DNA from: an uncultured Selenomonadaceae bacterium | Lineage (GTDB): Bacteria > Bacillota > Negativicutes > Selenomonadales > Selenomonadaceae | Reading direction: 5' to 3' | DNA length: 5,477 nucleotides | Assembly (NCBI GenBank): GCA_905235425.1 | Contig: CAJOKY010000171.1 | Span: 1 to 5,477, forward strand | Shown: in pieces, positions 1-5,243 of the stretch | How positions within the stretch are numbered: the stretch's first letter is position 1 | Layout of the letters: every line of letters starts with the position of its first letter | Translations under genes and position numbers: made by a program | Notes under the pieces: generated by a model | Databases searched by the model: none | Seen by the model: only the letters and a program-made list of their open reading frames with translations | Told to the model about the DNA's origin: nothing

Positions 1-1224
1 AGATCTACACTCTTTGTAATAAGTGCCGTTGATTCGGATTTTATCTGTAGGTGATTCGTCGAAGCGTGAAAAATATCTGCCGAGCATAAGAAAATCTGCG
101 CCCATTGCAAGAGCCAGCGTCATATGATAATCGTGAACAATGCCGCCGTCCGAGCAAACGGGAATGTAGACGCCGTGCTTTTCAAAATATTCGTCACGCG
201 CCTTGCAAACGTCGATAACCGCTGTAGCTTGACCACGTCCAATACCCTTTGCCTCACGCGTAATGCAGATTGAACCGCCGCCTATACCTACTTTCACGAA
301 GTCAGCACCTGCATCTGCCAAAAAATTAAAACCTTCTGCGTCTACAACGTTGCCTGCACCGACTTTTACATCTTCGCCGAAATTTTCATGAATATATTCC
401 AACGTGATTTTCTGCCATTCGCTGAAACCTTCAGAAGAATCAATACATAAAACGTCGGCGCCGGCTTTTATTAAGGCGGGGACTCTTTCCGCATAATCGC
501 GCGTATTAATTCCCGCGCCTACTATATATCTTTTCCGCTTGTCAATCAATTCAAGCGGATTTGTTTTATTATCGGTATAATCTTTGCGAAAAACCATGTA
601 GCGAAGGCGCTGTTTCTTATCGACTAGCGGCAACATATTCAGTTTATTTTCCCAAATTAAATCGTTTGCCTGTGAAAGCGTCGTAGTCTCGGCATCGGCG
701 TAAACCAACTTTTCAAACGGCGTCATAAAGTCTTGTACAAGTTCGTCGCCTGTCATGCGGGAAATGCGATAATCGCGGCTTGTGACAATGCCTAAAAGTT
801 TGCCGGTAGGTTTGCCGTCATCTGTAACCGCCATTGTAGAATGTCCCGTTTCTTCCAAAAGTTCCAACATTTCTTTAAGCGTCGTGGTAGGTTTTATGTT
901 TGAATCGCTTGACACAAAGCCGGACTTGTAATTTTTGACGCGCAGCACCATTGCCGCCTGTTCCTTGACGGATTGAGAGCCGTAGATAAAGGAGACGCCG
1001 CCTTCTTTAGCAAGCGCTATTGCCATTGTGTCATTTGAAACAGACTGCATAATTGCGGAAGTCATGGGAATGTTTAACGTTAATTTAGGTTCTTCGCCGC
1101 GTTTAAATTTTACCAACGGCGTTGAAAGGTCGACATTTTGCGGTATGCATTGCGTCGACGAATAGCCCGGTATTAGGAGATATTCTCCAAATGTGCGTGA
1201 AGGTTCACTGAAATAAATTGCCAA
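1..1224 (-). CDS. guaB: IMP dehydrogenase, Tritrichomonas-like subtype (5' part; C-terminus outside window)
   Basis: Catalyses NAD-dependent oxidation of IMP to XMP, the committed step of GMP synthesis, in the cytosol. My translation gives 408 codons open to the window edge; relatives run to about 500 residues, so roughly the last 95, including the catalytic flap, are missing. Residues 1-100 begin the barrel (EYLLIPG, then SAIMQSVS at 56-63). About 101-215 is a pair of CBS domains (each ending in a T-S-R-D-Y or F-R-K-D-Y type motif). The barrel resumes at 233 with the GAGIN motif. The active-site loop is GGGSICITRE, with nucleophile Cys320, followed by GIGRGQATAVIDV, SDGGIV (358-363) and the phosphate-binding MLGRYF. 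The start is TTG at 1224, set by AGGAG at 1234-1238, 9 nt upstream. The sequence resembles T. foetus IMPDH as I remember it far more than ordinary GuaB. A heptamer palindrome fills the leader. Very sure of function; subtype from memory. Confidence 0.96.
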   Translation of the reverse strand, partial: MAIYFSEPSRTFGEYLLIPGYSSTQCIPQNVDLSTPLVKFKRGEEPKLTLNIPMTSAIMQSVSNDTMAIALAKEGGVSFIYGSQSVKEQAAMVLRVKNYKSGFVSSDSNIKPTTTLKEMLELLEETGHSTMAVTDDGKPTGKLLGIVTSRDYRISRMTGDELVQDFMTPFEKLVYADAETTTLSQANDLIWENKLNMLPLVDKKQRLRYMVFRKDYTDNKTNPLELIDKRKRYIVGAGINTRDYAERVPALIKAGADVLCIDSSEGFSEWQKITLEYIHENFGEDVKVGAGNVVDAEGFNFLADAGADFVKVGIGGGSICITREAKGIGRGQATAVIDVCKARDEYFEKHGVYIPVCSDGGIVHDYHMTLALAMGADFLMLGRYFSRFDESPTDKIRINGTYYKECRS

Positions 1225-1233
1225 AATTGACCG

Positions 1234-1238
1234 CTCCT
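1234..1238 (-). promoter_or_regulatory. Shine-Dalgarno site fixing the TTG start of guaB
   Basis: AGGAG (within AAAGGAG) on the minus strand lies 9 nt before a TTG codon. The reading frame from this TTG starts with A-I-Y-F-S-E-P, the expected N-terminus for this IMPDH subtype, and no better ATG lies nearby. Confidence 0.85.
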
Positions 1239-1252
1239 TTCGATGTTAGAAT

Positions 1253-1349
1253 ATAGAGGGTAGAGAGTAGGAGGTAGAGGGTAGAAATTTTTATAATCTA
1301 TCACCTACCCCCTACCCCCTACTATCTACTATCTACTATCTACTCACTA
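1253..1349. repeat. Heptamer-repeat palindrome, copy 1 (lipoprotein gene to guaB)
   Basis: On the plus strand, GTAG-type heptads run 1260-1287 (gtagaga, gtaggag, gtagagg, gtagaaa), then an AT-rich centre, then CTAC-type heptads at 1304-1345 (cctaccc twice, cctacta, tctacta twice, tctactc). Bases 1260-1285 pair with 1304-1329 at 22 of 26 positions, leaving an 18-nt loop. The array touches the lipoprotein stop codon: TAG at 1347-1349 continues the repeat. It ends about 15 nt before the guaB ribosome-binding site, so it fills almost the whole spacer. There is no T-run after the hairpin on either strand, so it is not a standard intrinsic terminator. It could act as an mRNA 3'-end stabiliser, a leader element for guaB, or neutral expanding repeat DNA. 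Confidence 0.9.
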
Positions 1350-1988
1350 CAAATTAATCCATATCAACTCCGCCTTGTCAACCATTGTCGGCGTAAGTTC
1401 ATCAATATTTTCAATTTTTGTAAGAATCCATTTGCCATTAACTTTTTCAAATCCAAGCTTGAATGTCAGCAGACCTACAAAAATCCCGCGTAACGATCCA
1501 TTGCCTTCAACTTTCAACGTGATTGTTGCGGTATTTTCTTTCACGTCGACATTTTCAACAGTTGCAGTTGAAACTTTATGAATTTCAAAAAATTCATGCG
1601 CCACGTACGCGTAGGGATTTTCGTGCGGCTCTTTAGGCGCCGGCAGGTTGTCAAAGTACGCGTCGTAAGATTGTCGCGCAAAATTCAAATGCAGATCGCG
1701 ATGCTCGGCGTTATATTTTTTTATAAATTCGCCGTCACGCTGAAAATACGGGTCTTTAGGATATTTTTTGCCGTAGACTTCACAGTTTTTAGCAAGCTCA
1801 ATCGTCGCGTCGTCATAAATCTGCGCGAAAAGTTTTGCAGTATTAACCCGCGCAGAAAATTTTTTCGCGTCCTTAGTGTTAAGCGCCTCTTGAATTTCTT
1901 CCAATGCCTTTTCCGGCGAATCACCTACGCCGCAACTTGTAAAAAAAATCGTCATCAAAATTAAAATCGTCGAATAAAATTTTTTCAT
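1347..1988 (-). CDS. Putative lipoprotein of unknown function
   Basis: Encodes 213 residues. The N-terminus is a lipoprotein signal: Lys2-Lys3, a hydrophobic stretch at 4-16 (YSTILILMTIFF), and a lipobox-like F-T-S-C with Cys19 as the predicted lipidation site (Phe at -3 is less usual). The mature part starts with a helical segment (SPEKALEEIQEALNTKDAKKF, about 24-44) of the kind found in envelope proteins with DUF4878/DUF2939-like or NTF2-like folds. About 143-196 looks like a beta-sheet ending in a hydrophobic-K-V-N-G-K-W motif, typical of the last strands of such folds; this family hint is from memory and weak. GAGGTG lies just before ATG, with slightly short spacing. It is last in the proposed yfcE-rbfA-nrnA operon, 97 nt after the secreted-protein gene. 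The stop TAG lies in a heptamer repeat. No function is claimed. Confidence 0.85.
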   Translation of the reverse strand: MKKFYSTILILMTIFFTSCGVGDSPEKALEEIQEALNTKDAKKFSARVNTAKLFAQIYDDATIELAKNCEVYGKKYPKDPYFQRDGEFIKKYNAEHRDLHLNFARQSYDAYFDNLPAPKEPHENPYAYVAHEFFEIHKVSTATVENVDVKENTATITLKVEGNGSLRGIFVGLLTFKLGFEKVNGKWILTKIENIDELTPTMVDKAELIWINL

Positions 1989-2085
1989 GACACCTCAAAA
2001 AAAGTATAAAAAAATAACCTGCGCGAAAATGCTCCGTGCAAGCTATTCTACAATGCGGCGCGTAATTTGTCACGCTAAATTTTTT

Positions 2086-2535
2086 TTAATCTTCCGTCGT
2101 ACATTCAATTTCTACGATAACGCCGTTGGCAACTGTAAATTCAAGTTTTTGCCGGTAATTGGTACTCAAATAAATGTACGTCACGTAATTATGTTTTTGC
2201 TTGACCTTATCGGCGGCGCCGTAAGTGTTGCTTAAAACGCGTTCATTTTGTCCGACGGCAATATTGTTCGGCGTTACAACACCGTTGCTTTTCGTGCTGA
2301 TCTCTTCAACCGTGTTTGAATCGTCGTCAAATTCCACTACAAAATCTTTGTAAAACCATTTTTCACCGTCATGGCTTTTAGATGCAGGCTGACCGGCAAT
2401 GCGTACAACCTCACTTGCTGTCATGCCGGGACGTACTCCACCCAGCGCAATTTTGTCAGATGAAACAGCAGCCGAGCAGGTTACGGCAGAAAATGCCATG
2501 ACAGCGCCGCACAATACAGATAATAATTTTTTCAT
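2086..2535 (-). CDS. Small exported protein with two SmpA/BLIP-like repeats
   Basis: Encodes 149 residues from ATG at 2535. A TTG 15 nt further upstream is in frame, but the likely ribosome-binding site GGAAG (2544-2548) overlaps it and is spaced 8 nt from the ATG, and the ATG gives a textbook signal peptide (M-K-K-L-L, hydrophobic to about residue 18). Cleavage probably falls after Ala22 or Ala23. Cys20 with Thr at -1 makes a poor lipobox, so a soluble periplasmic or secreted protein is more likely. Two similar units follow: about 29-69 (GVRPGMTASEVV, a G-Q-P turn, then W-F-Y and V-V-E-F) and about 92-145 (I-A-V-G-Q, a Y-G-A turn, then Y-I-Y, L-E-F and I-V-E-I). This layout recalls SmpA/OmlA and beta-lactamase-inhibitor-like folds. 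Starts 34 nt after nrnA stops, so probably co-transcribed. Specific role unknown. Confidence 0.85.
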   Translation of the reverse strand: MKKLLSVLCGAVMAFSAVTCSAAVSSDKIALGGVRPGMTASEVVRIAGQPASKSHDGEKWFYKDFVVEFDDDSNTVEEISTKSNGVVTPNNIAVGQNERVLSNTYGAADKVKQKHNYVTYIYLSTNYRQKLEFTVANGVIVEIECTTED

Positions 2536-2569
2536 AAAATTGACTTCCAATCTAAAAATTATTTACTGA

Positions 2570-3517
2570 TCAAGCCTTAGCAAAATTTTCACTCAACGCT
2601 TTAATAATGGTATTTTTAGCGTCTTCAAAACTCATATGCAAAGTACAACCCGCCGCACGAACATGACCGCCGCCGCCCAATTTTTTCACAATGTCAGAAA
2701 CGTTTGTACCCTTTGAACGCAAGCTGGCACGTGAAGTATTTTCATCTTGCCAACGCAACAAGAAGGCAACGTCAACCGTATCAATGACGCGGATTAAATC
2801 GACAAGCCCTTCCGTAGTGTCGACAATTTTTTCAAGTTCCTCATCAATAAACATTCCCGCAACTTTGCCGTCAAAATAAATTTCAACCGTCTGCAACGCC
2901 GCTGTCATAACCTTCAAATCGTTAAGCGTACGTTTTTCAGTTTGCTCTGCAACAAAGTTAGGTTTCGCGCCACATTCGACAAGCTCCGCCGCCGCACGAA
3001 AAGTTTTTGCCGTTGTCGAAGAGTAATTGAAAAAGCCGGTATCTGTAGCAAGTCCCGTATAAATGCAAGTCGCAATATCCGGCGTAATTTTTACGTCGAG
3101 TTCATGCAAAATGTCCAAAACAATTTCGCAAGCCGCCGCCGCATCGCTGTCAAGATATAAATCATTTGTGTAGTTGTTATTGGTAACGTGGTGATCTACA
3201 TTTAAAAGCGGCGCGTCCGTCATCTTGCGAATATTACCTATTCTGTCAATGGACGTATCCAATACCAAAAGTAAATCTGCGTCAAATTTTTCATCTTTTG
3301 CAGGACGTTTAATCGCGTCAAAGTGCGGCAGGAAGGCTAAATTTGCCGGTAGCTCGTCATCAATATAAACCTGCGCGTCCTTGCCGAGTTGACGAAGAGC
3401 TTGCCACATTGCCAACGTTGAACCCAATGCGTCGCCGTCTGAATGTATGTGAGCGGTTACCAAAATTTTTTTAGCTGTCTTTAACTTCTCCGCCACTTCC
3501 TTCATTGTCACTTTCAA
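2570..3517 (-). CDS. nrnA: Bifunctional oligoribonuclease / pAp phosphatase NrnA
   Basis: A cytosolic DHH-family phosphoesterase that degrades 2-5 nt RNA fragments and, in characterised relatives, removes the 3' phosphate from pAp formed in sulfur metabolism. The length of 315 residues is normal. The DHH domain shows the metal motif around H23 with D27-G-D29-A-L-G-S, then V-L-D87-T-S, D108-H109-H110, and T-G-L-A-T-D159-T-G. The C-terminal DHHA1 domain ends in G-G-G-G-H285-V-R-A-A-G, which binds substrate RNA. The start is TTG at 3517, 8 nt after AGGAG; an in-frame ATG four codons later is too far from that site. The first 47 nt lie inside the end of rbfA, in another frame, so translation is probably coupled. 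Next to rbfA, as in many Firmicutes. Confidence 0.95.
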   Translation of the reverse strand: MKVTMKEVAEKLKTAKKILVTAHIHSDGDALGSTLAMWQALRQLGKDAQVYIDDELPANLAFLPHFDAIKRPAKDEKFDADLLLVLDTSIDRIGNIRKMTDAPLLNVDHHVTNNNYTNDLYLDSDAAAACEIVLDILHELDVKITPDIATCIYTGLATDTGFFNYSSTTAKTFRAAAELVECGAKPNFVAEQTEKRTLNDLKVMTAALQTVEIYFDGKVAGMFIDEELEKIVDTTEGLVDLIRVIDTVDVAFLLRWQDENTSRASLRSKGTNVSDIVKKLGGGGHVRAAGCTLHMSFEDAKNTIIKALSENFAKA

Positions 3518-3878
3518 TACGGTTGCTCCTTTCTTCCGCTTGAATTTTTAGTAAAAGTTTTTGAATATGTTCGCTGTAGTCAAGGGATTTATCAAGAGCA
3601 AAAGAAATTTCCGGCGTAAAGCGAATTTTAATGCGCTTGCCGATTTCGCGGCGAATAAATCCCAATGCCGAATTTAAACCTTCCAATGAAGATTTAATCT
3701 GATCGTCATTTCCCATAATGCTGACGTAAATTTTTGCTTCGCGCAGGTCACCCGTCATTTCGACGCCTGTCACAGTGACAAAACCTATACGCGAATCTTT
3801 TATATCCATCAGCAAAATTTTGCCGACTTCCTGCTTGATAAGTTCCTGCAACTTTTCTACCCGCATTTGATTGCTCAT
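3471..3878 (-). CDS. rbfA: 30S ribosome-binding factor RbfA
   Basis: Binds the free 30S subunit and helps mature the 16S rRNA 5' end; needed for growth in the cold in characterised bacteria. Encodes 135 residues of one KH-like domain: helix 1 contains M-R-V-E-K-L (5-10), strands include F-V-T-V-T-G-V and A-K-I-Y-V-S-I, the interrupted KH turn A71-L-G73 follows, and then the strand with R-F-T-P-E-I. The start ATG at 3878 is 8 nt after GAGGT (3887-3891); an in-frame TTG five codons upstream precedes this site and is not used. The last 20 or so residues are an acidic, polar tail beyond the conserved domain, and this is the part that overlaps the nrnA start and its ribosome-binding site. It begins 16 nt after yfcE stops. 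In most bacteria rbfA follows infB; here yfcE precedes it instead. Confidence 0.95.
   Translation of the reverse strand: MSNQMRVEKLQELIKQEVGKILLMDIKDSRIGFVTVTGVEMTGDLREAKIYVSIMGNDDQIKSSLEGLNSALGFIRREIGKRIKIRFTPEISFALDKSLDYSEHIQKLLLKIQAEERSNRIESDNEGSGGEVKDS
3526..3530 (-). promoter_or_regulatory. Shine-Dalgarno site fixing the TTG start of nrnA, inside rbfA
   Basis: AGGAG within AAAGGAG on the minus strand, 8 nt before the nrnA TTG. It lies inside rbfA, where the same bases encode E-R-S in the C-terminal tail, so the tail sequence serves two functions. Confidence 0.85.
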
Positions 3879-3894
3879 GCGTAAAGACCTCAAT

Positions 3895-4464
3895 TCAAAT
3901 TTTTAAACTCATAAGGACTTCGCCGCTGTCAAGGTCGAAAATTTTAATATCCTCGTCGGTGATAACGGCGACGGAAGTTTTTTTGTCTTCGCGATTAGTA
4001 AGGTACGGTGACGGCGTGCCGGGATTTAGAAAAATTGTATTGCCGCGTTTTTCCAAAACGTTTTTATGGACGTGACCGGTTATAAAAATGTCGGCTTTAA
4101 GATGCTCCGCCATAGAATTTTTTTCGTCGTCTGTCATAACGGTATGCCCGTGAGTCACGAGAATTCTTTTACCGTTGGCGTAAACGTAAGCATACGGCGC
4201 TTGAATCGGCAGATTGATAACCATTTGATCAACTTCAGAATCGCAGTTGCCGCGACAAATTATAATCGGAATGTCGGAATTGTTGATTCTGTTGGCAAGT
4301 GCCTTCGGCGCGTAGTCATCGCCTTTGCAGTTGGGATTGTTCGGACCGTGATTGAGTACGTCACCTGCATGCAGAATTAAATCAGCACCTTCAAAAAATT
4401 TTTCGCAAGCCATTGCAAAGCGTCCCTCGTACCCGTGCGTATCGCTTATAACTCCTACCTTCAT
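3895..4464 (-). CDS. yfcE: YfcE-type metallophosphodiesterase
   Basis: A manganese-dependent calcineurin-like phosphodiesterase; E. coli YfcE cleaves model phosphodiesters in vitro, but its physiological substrate is not settled. Encodes 189 residues, close to the E. coli length. All metal-site motifs are visible: S-D8-T-H10-G, G34-D35-V, G72-N73-C-D75, T-H105-G-H107, and G-H131-V-H133. Between them lie two stretches that mark YfcE within the broader family: D-V-L-N-H-G-P-N-N (35-43) and R-G-N-C-D-S-E-V-D-Q-M (71-81). L-N-P-G-T/S near 146-150 closes the domain. The start is ATG at 4464, 9 nt after AGGAG (4474-4478). It is the first gene after a well-formed promoter and probably leads an operon with rbfA and nrnA, which could hint at nucleotide or RNA metabolism; that link is inference. 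Intact, with no missing catalytic residue. Confidence 0.93.
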   Translation of the reverse strand: MKVGVISDTHGYEGRFAMACEKFFEGADLILHAGDVLNHGPNNPNCKGDDYAPKALANRINNSDIPIIICRGNCDSEVDQMVINLPIQAPYAYVYANGKRILVTHGHTVMTDDEKNSMAEHLKADIFITGHVHKNVLEKRGNTIFLNPGTPSPYLTNREDKKTSVAVITDEDIKIFDLDSGEVLMSLKI

Positions 4465-4497
4465 TTAAAATCGCTCCTTTCAAAAAATCTGCCGAAA

Positions 4498-4526
4498 AGT
4501 ATATCATTTACTGAAAAATTTTACAA
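4498..4526 (-). promoter_or_regulatory. Sigma-70-type promoter for the yfcE-rbfA-nrnA operon
   Basis: On the minus strand a -35 box TTGTAA (4521-4526) and a -10 box TATACT (4498-4503) are separated by exactly 17 nt. TG one base before the -10 makes it an extended -10. A start site near 4491 would give a short leader of about 27 nt carrying only the ribosome-binding site. It lies directly after the efp terminator, as expected for the head of a new transcription unit. Confidence 0.7.
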
Positions 4527-4527
4527 C

Positions 4528-4559
4528 AAAAAAACCTTGCAGAATAAATCCACAAGGTT
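4528..4559 (-). terminator. Intrinsic terminator downstream of efp
   Basis: On the minus strand AACCTTG (4553-4559) pairs perfectly with CAAGGTT (4533-4539) around a 13-nt loop, and a run of seven T (4528-4534) overlaps and follows the stem. The stem is short and the loop long, so strength may be moderate. It comes after the heptamer palindrome and closes the rpoC-efp transcription unit just before the yfcE promoter. Confidence 0.7.
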
Positions 4560-4562
4560 GCC

Positions 4563-4661
4563 AGGAGGTAGAGGGTAGAGGGTAGAGGGTAGAGAGTAGA
4601 TTGTAGGGGGTAGATTGTAGATTGTAAATTCTACCTCCTACCCCCTACTATCTACCATCTA
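4563..4661. repeat. Heptamer-repeat palindrome, copy 2 (after efp)
   Basis: Nine head-to-tail heptads occupy 4567-4629 on the plus strand: ggtagag four times, then agtagat, tgtaggg, ggtagat, tgtagat and tgtaaat. CTAC-type heptads follow at 4631-4655 and degrade to 4661. Bases 4596-4620 pair with 4631-4655 at 21 of 25 positions around a 10-nt loop, giving the strongest hairpin of the three copies. The efp stop codon is only 3 nt away, and the intrinsic terminator begins 3 nt beyond the other end. The left arm has about four more heptads than it needs to pair with the right arm, which suggests recent tandem expansion by slippage. Confidence 0.92.
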
Positions 4662-4664
4662 TTT

Positions 4665-5222
4665 TTATGCGCGTTCAATGTAGTTGCCGGTACGAGTATC
4701 AATTCTCAAAACGTCGCCTTCATTTATGAAAAGCGGCACGCGTACGACGTAGCCTGTTTCAAGCGTGGCATTTTTCGTAGCGCCGGTAGCCGTATTGCCT
4801 TTAACCGCAGGCTCGCATTCCGTGACTTTCAATTCTACCGAGTTGGGAAGAGATACGCCGATAATACGATCTTTGAAAGTTTGCAGGTTGACTTCCATAT
4901 TTTCCATAAGGTAGTTAAGCGCGTCGCCGAGTTGCTCTTTGGTAAGTTCGGTCTGTTCGTAAGTTTCGGTATCCATAAAAGTGTAGTTGCCGCCCTCTTC
5001 GTAAAGGTACTGCATTCTGCGGGTGTCAAGACGCGCAGGCGGCATCTTTTCATTGGGGTTGAAAGTGCGCTCGACTACGGCGCCGGTTTCAACGTTTTTA
5101 ATTTTCGTGCGGACAAATGCCGCGCCTTTGCCGGGTTTTACGTGTTGAAATTCGACGACTTGCCATGCACTGCCGTCAATTTCTATTGTCAAGCCCGTTC
5201 TGAAATCTGTACTTGAAATCAA
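4665..5222 (-). CDS. efp: Elongation factor P
   Basis: Binds stalled ribosomes between the P and E sites and stimulates peptide-bond formation at consecutive prolines. Encodes 185 residues, the typical length. The N-terminal KOW-like domain begins I-S-S-T-D-F-R-T-G and carries the loop H27-V-K-P-G-K32-G; Lys32 is the position that is modified in EF-P (5-aminopentanol in Bacillus). Two OB domains follow, with R-T-F-N-P-N-E-K, the D-T-E-T-Y-E-Q segment, and the C-terminal G-D-V-L-R-I-D-T-R-T-G-N-Y-I-E-R-A that defines the family. The start is TTG at 5222, 9 nt after AGGAG (5232-5236). An in-frame ATG at 5231 touches the ribosome-binding site and cannot be used. It lies 115 nt after rpoC with no intrinsic terminator seen between, so it may be transcribed from the rpoC side. 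No modification enzyme gene lies in the window. Confidence 0.97.
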   Translation of the reverse strand: MISSTDFRTGLTIEIDGSAWQVVEFQHVKPGKGAAFVRTKIKNVETGAVVERTFNPNEKMPPARLDTRRMQYLYEEGGNYTFMDTETYEQTELTKEQLGDALNYLMENMEVNLQTFKDRIIGVSLPNSVELKVTECEPAVKGNTATGATKNATLETGYVVRVPLFINEGDVLRIDTRTGNYIERA

Positions 5223-5231
5223 TGGTAACAT

Positions 5232-5236
5232 CTCCT
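5232..5236 (-). promoter_or_regulatory. Shine-Dalgarno site fixing the TTG start of efp
   Basis: AGGAG on the minus strand, 9 nt before TTG at 5222. The ATG immediately abutting this site has no spacing, and starting there would add three residues before the canonical EF-P N-terminus. A CTCCT sequence at 5251-5255 (minus strand) could pair with this site. Confidence 0.85.
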
Positions 5237-5243
5237 TTTGTTT

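Noticed and set aside
1225..1346. Purine riboswitch or other known riboswitch in the guaB leader
   Set aside because: The leader is occupied by heptads; I see no conserved purine-riboswitch core sequences.
1253..1349. CRISPR-like repeat array
   Set aside because: The period is 7 nt with no spacers of unique sequence, and no cas genes lie nearby.
1995..2012. Promoter for the lipoprotein gene (TATACT in the T-rich stretch before its start)
   Set aside because: No -35 box at a suitable distance, and the start site would leave a leader of only about 8 nt.
2058..2088. Plus-strand terminator (GCGT/ACGC stem followed by a T-run)
   Set aside because: Only 4-5 bp of stem, and no plus-strand gene needs termination here; the T-run is the minus-strand A-run after the stop codon.
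4604..4626. TACAAT strings on the minus strand as -10 boxes within repeat copies 2 and 3
   Set aside because: They arise from the heptad unit itself, and no -35-like hexamer lies 16-18 nt upstream.
1375..5216. Several open frames of 60-130 codons on the plus strand (for example 1578-1964, 4066-4380, 4881-5216)
   Set aside because: All lie antisense inside well-recognised minus-strand genes or the lipoprotein gene, show no family resemblance, and lack convincing ribosome-binding sites.
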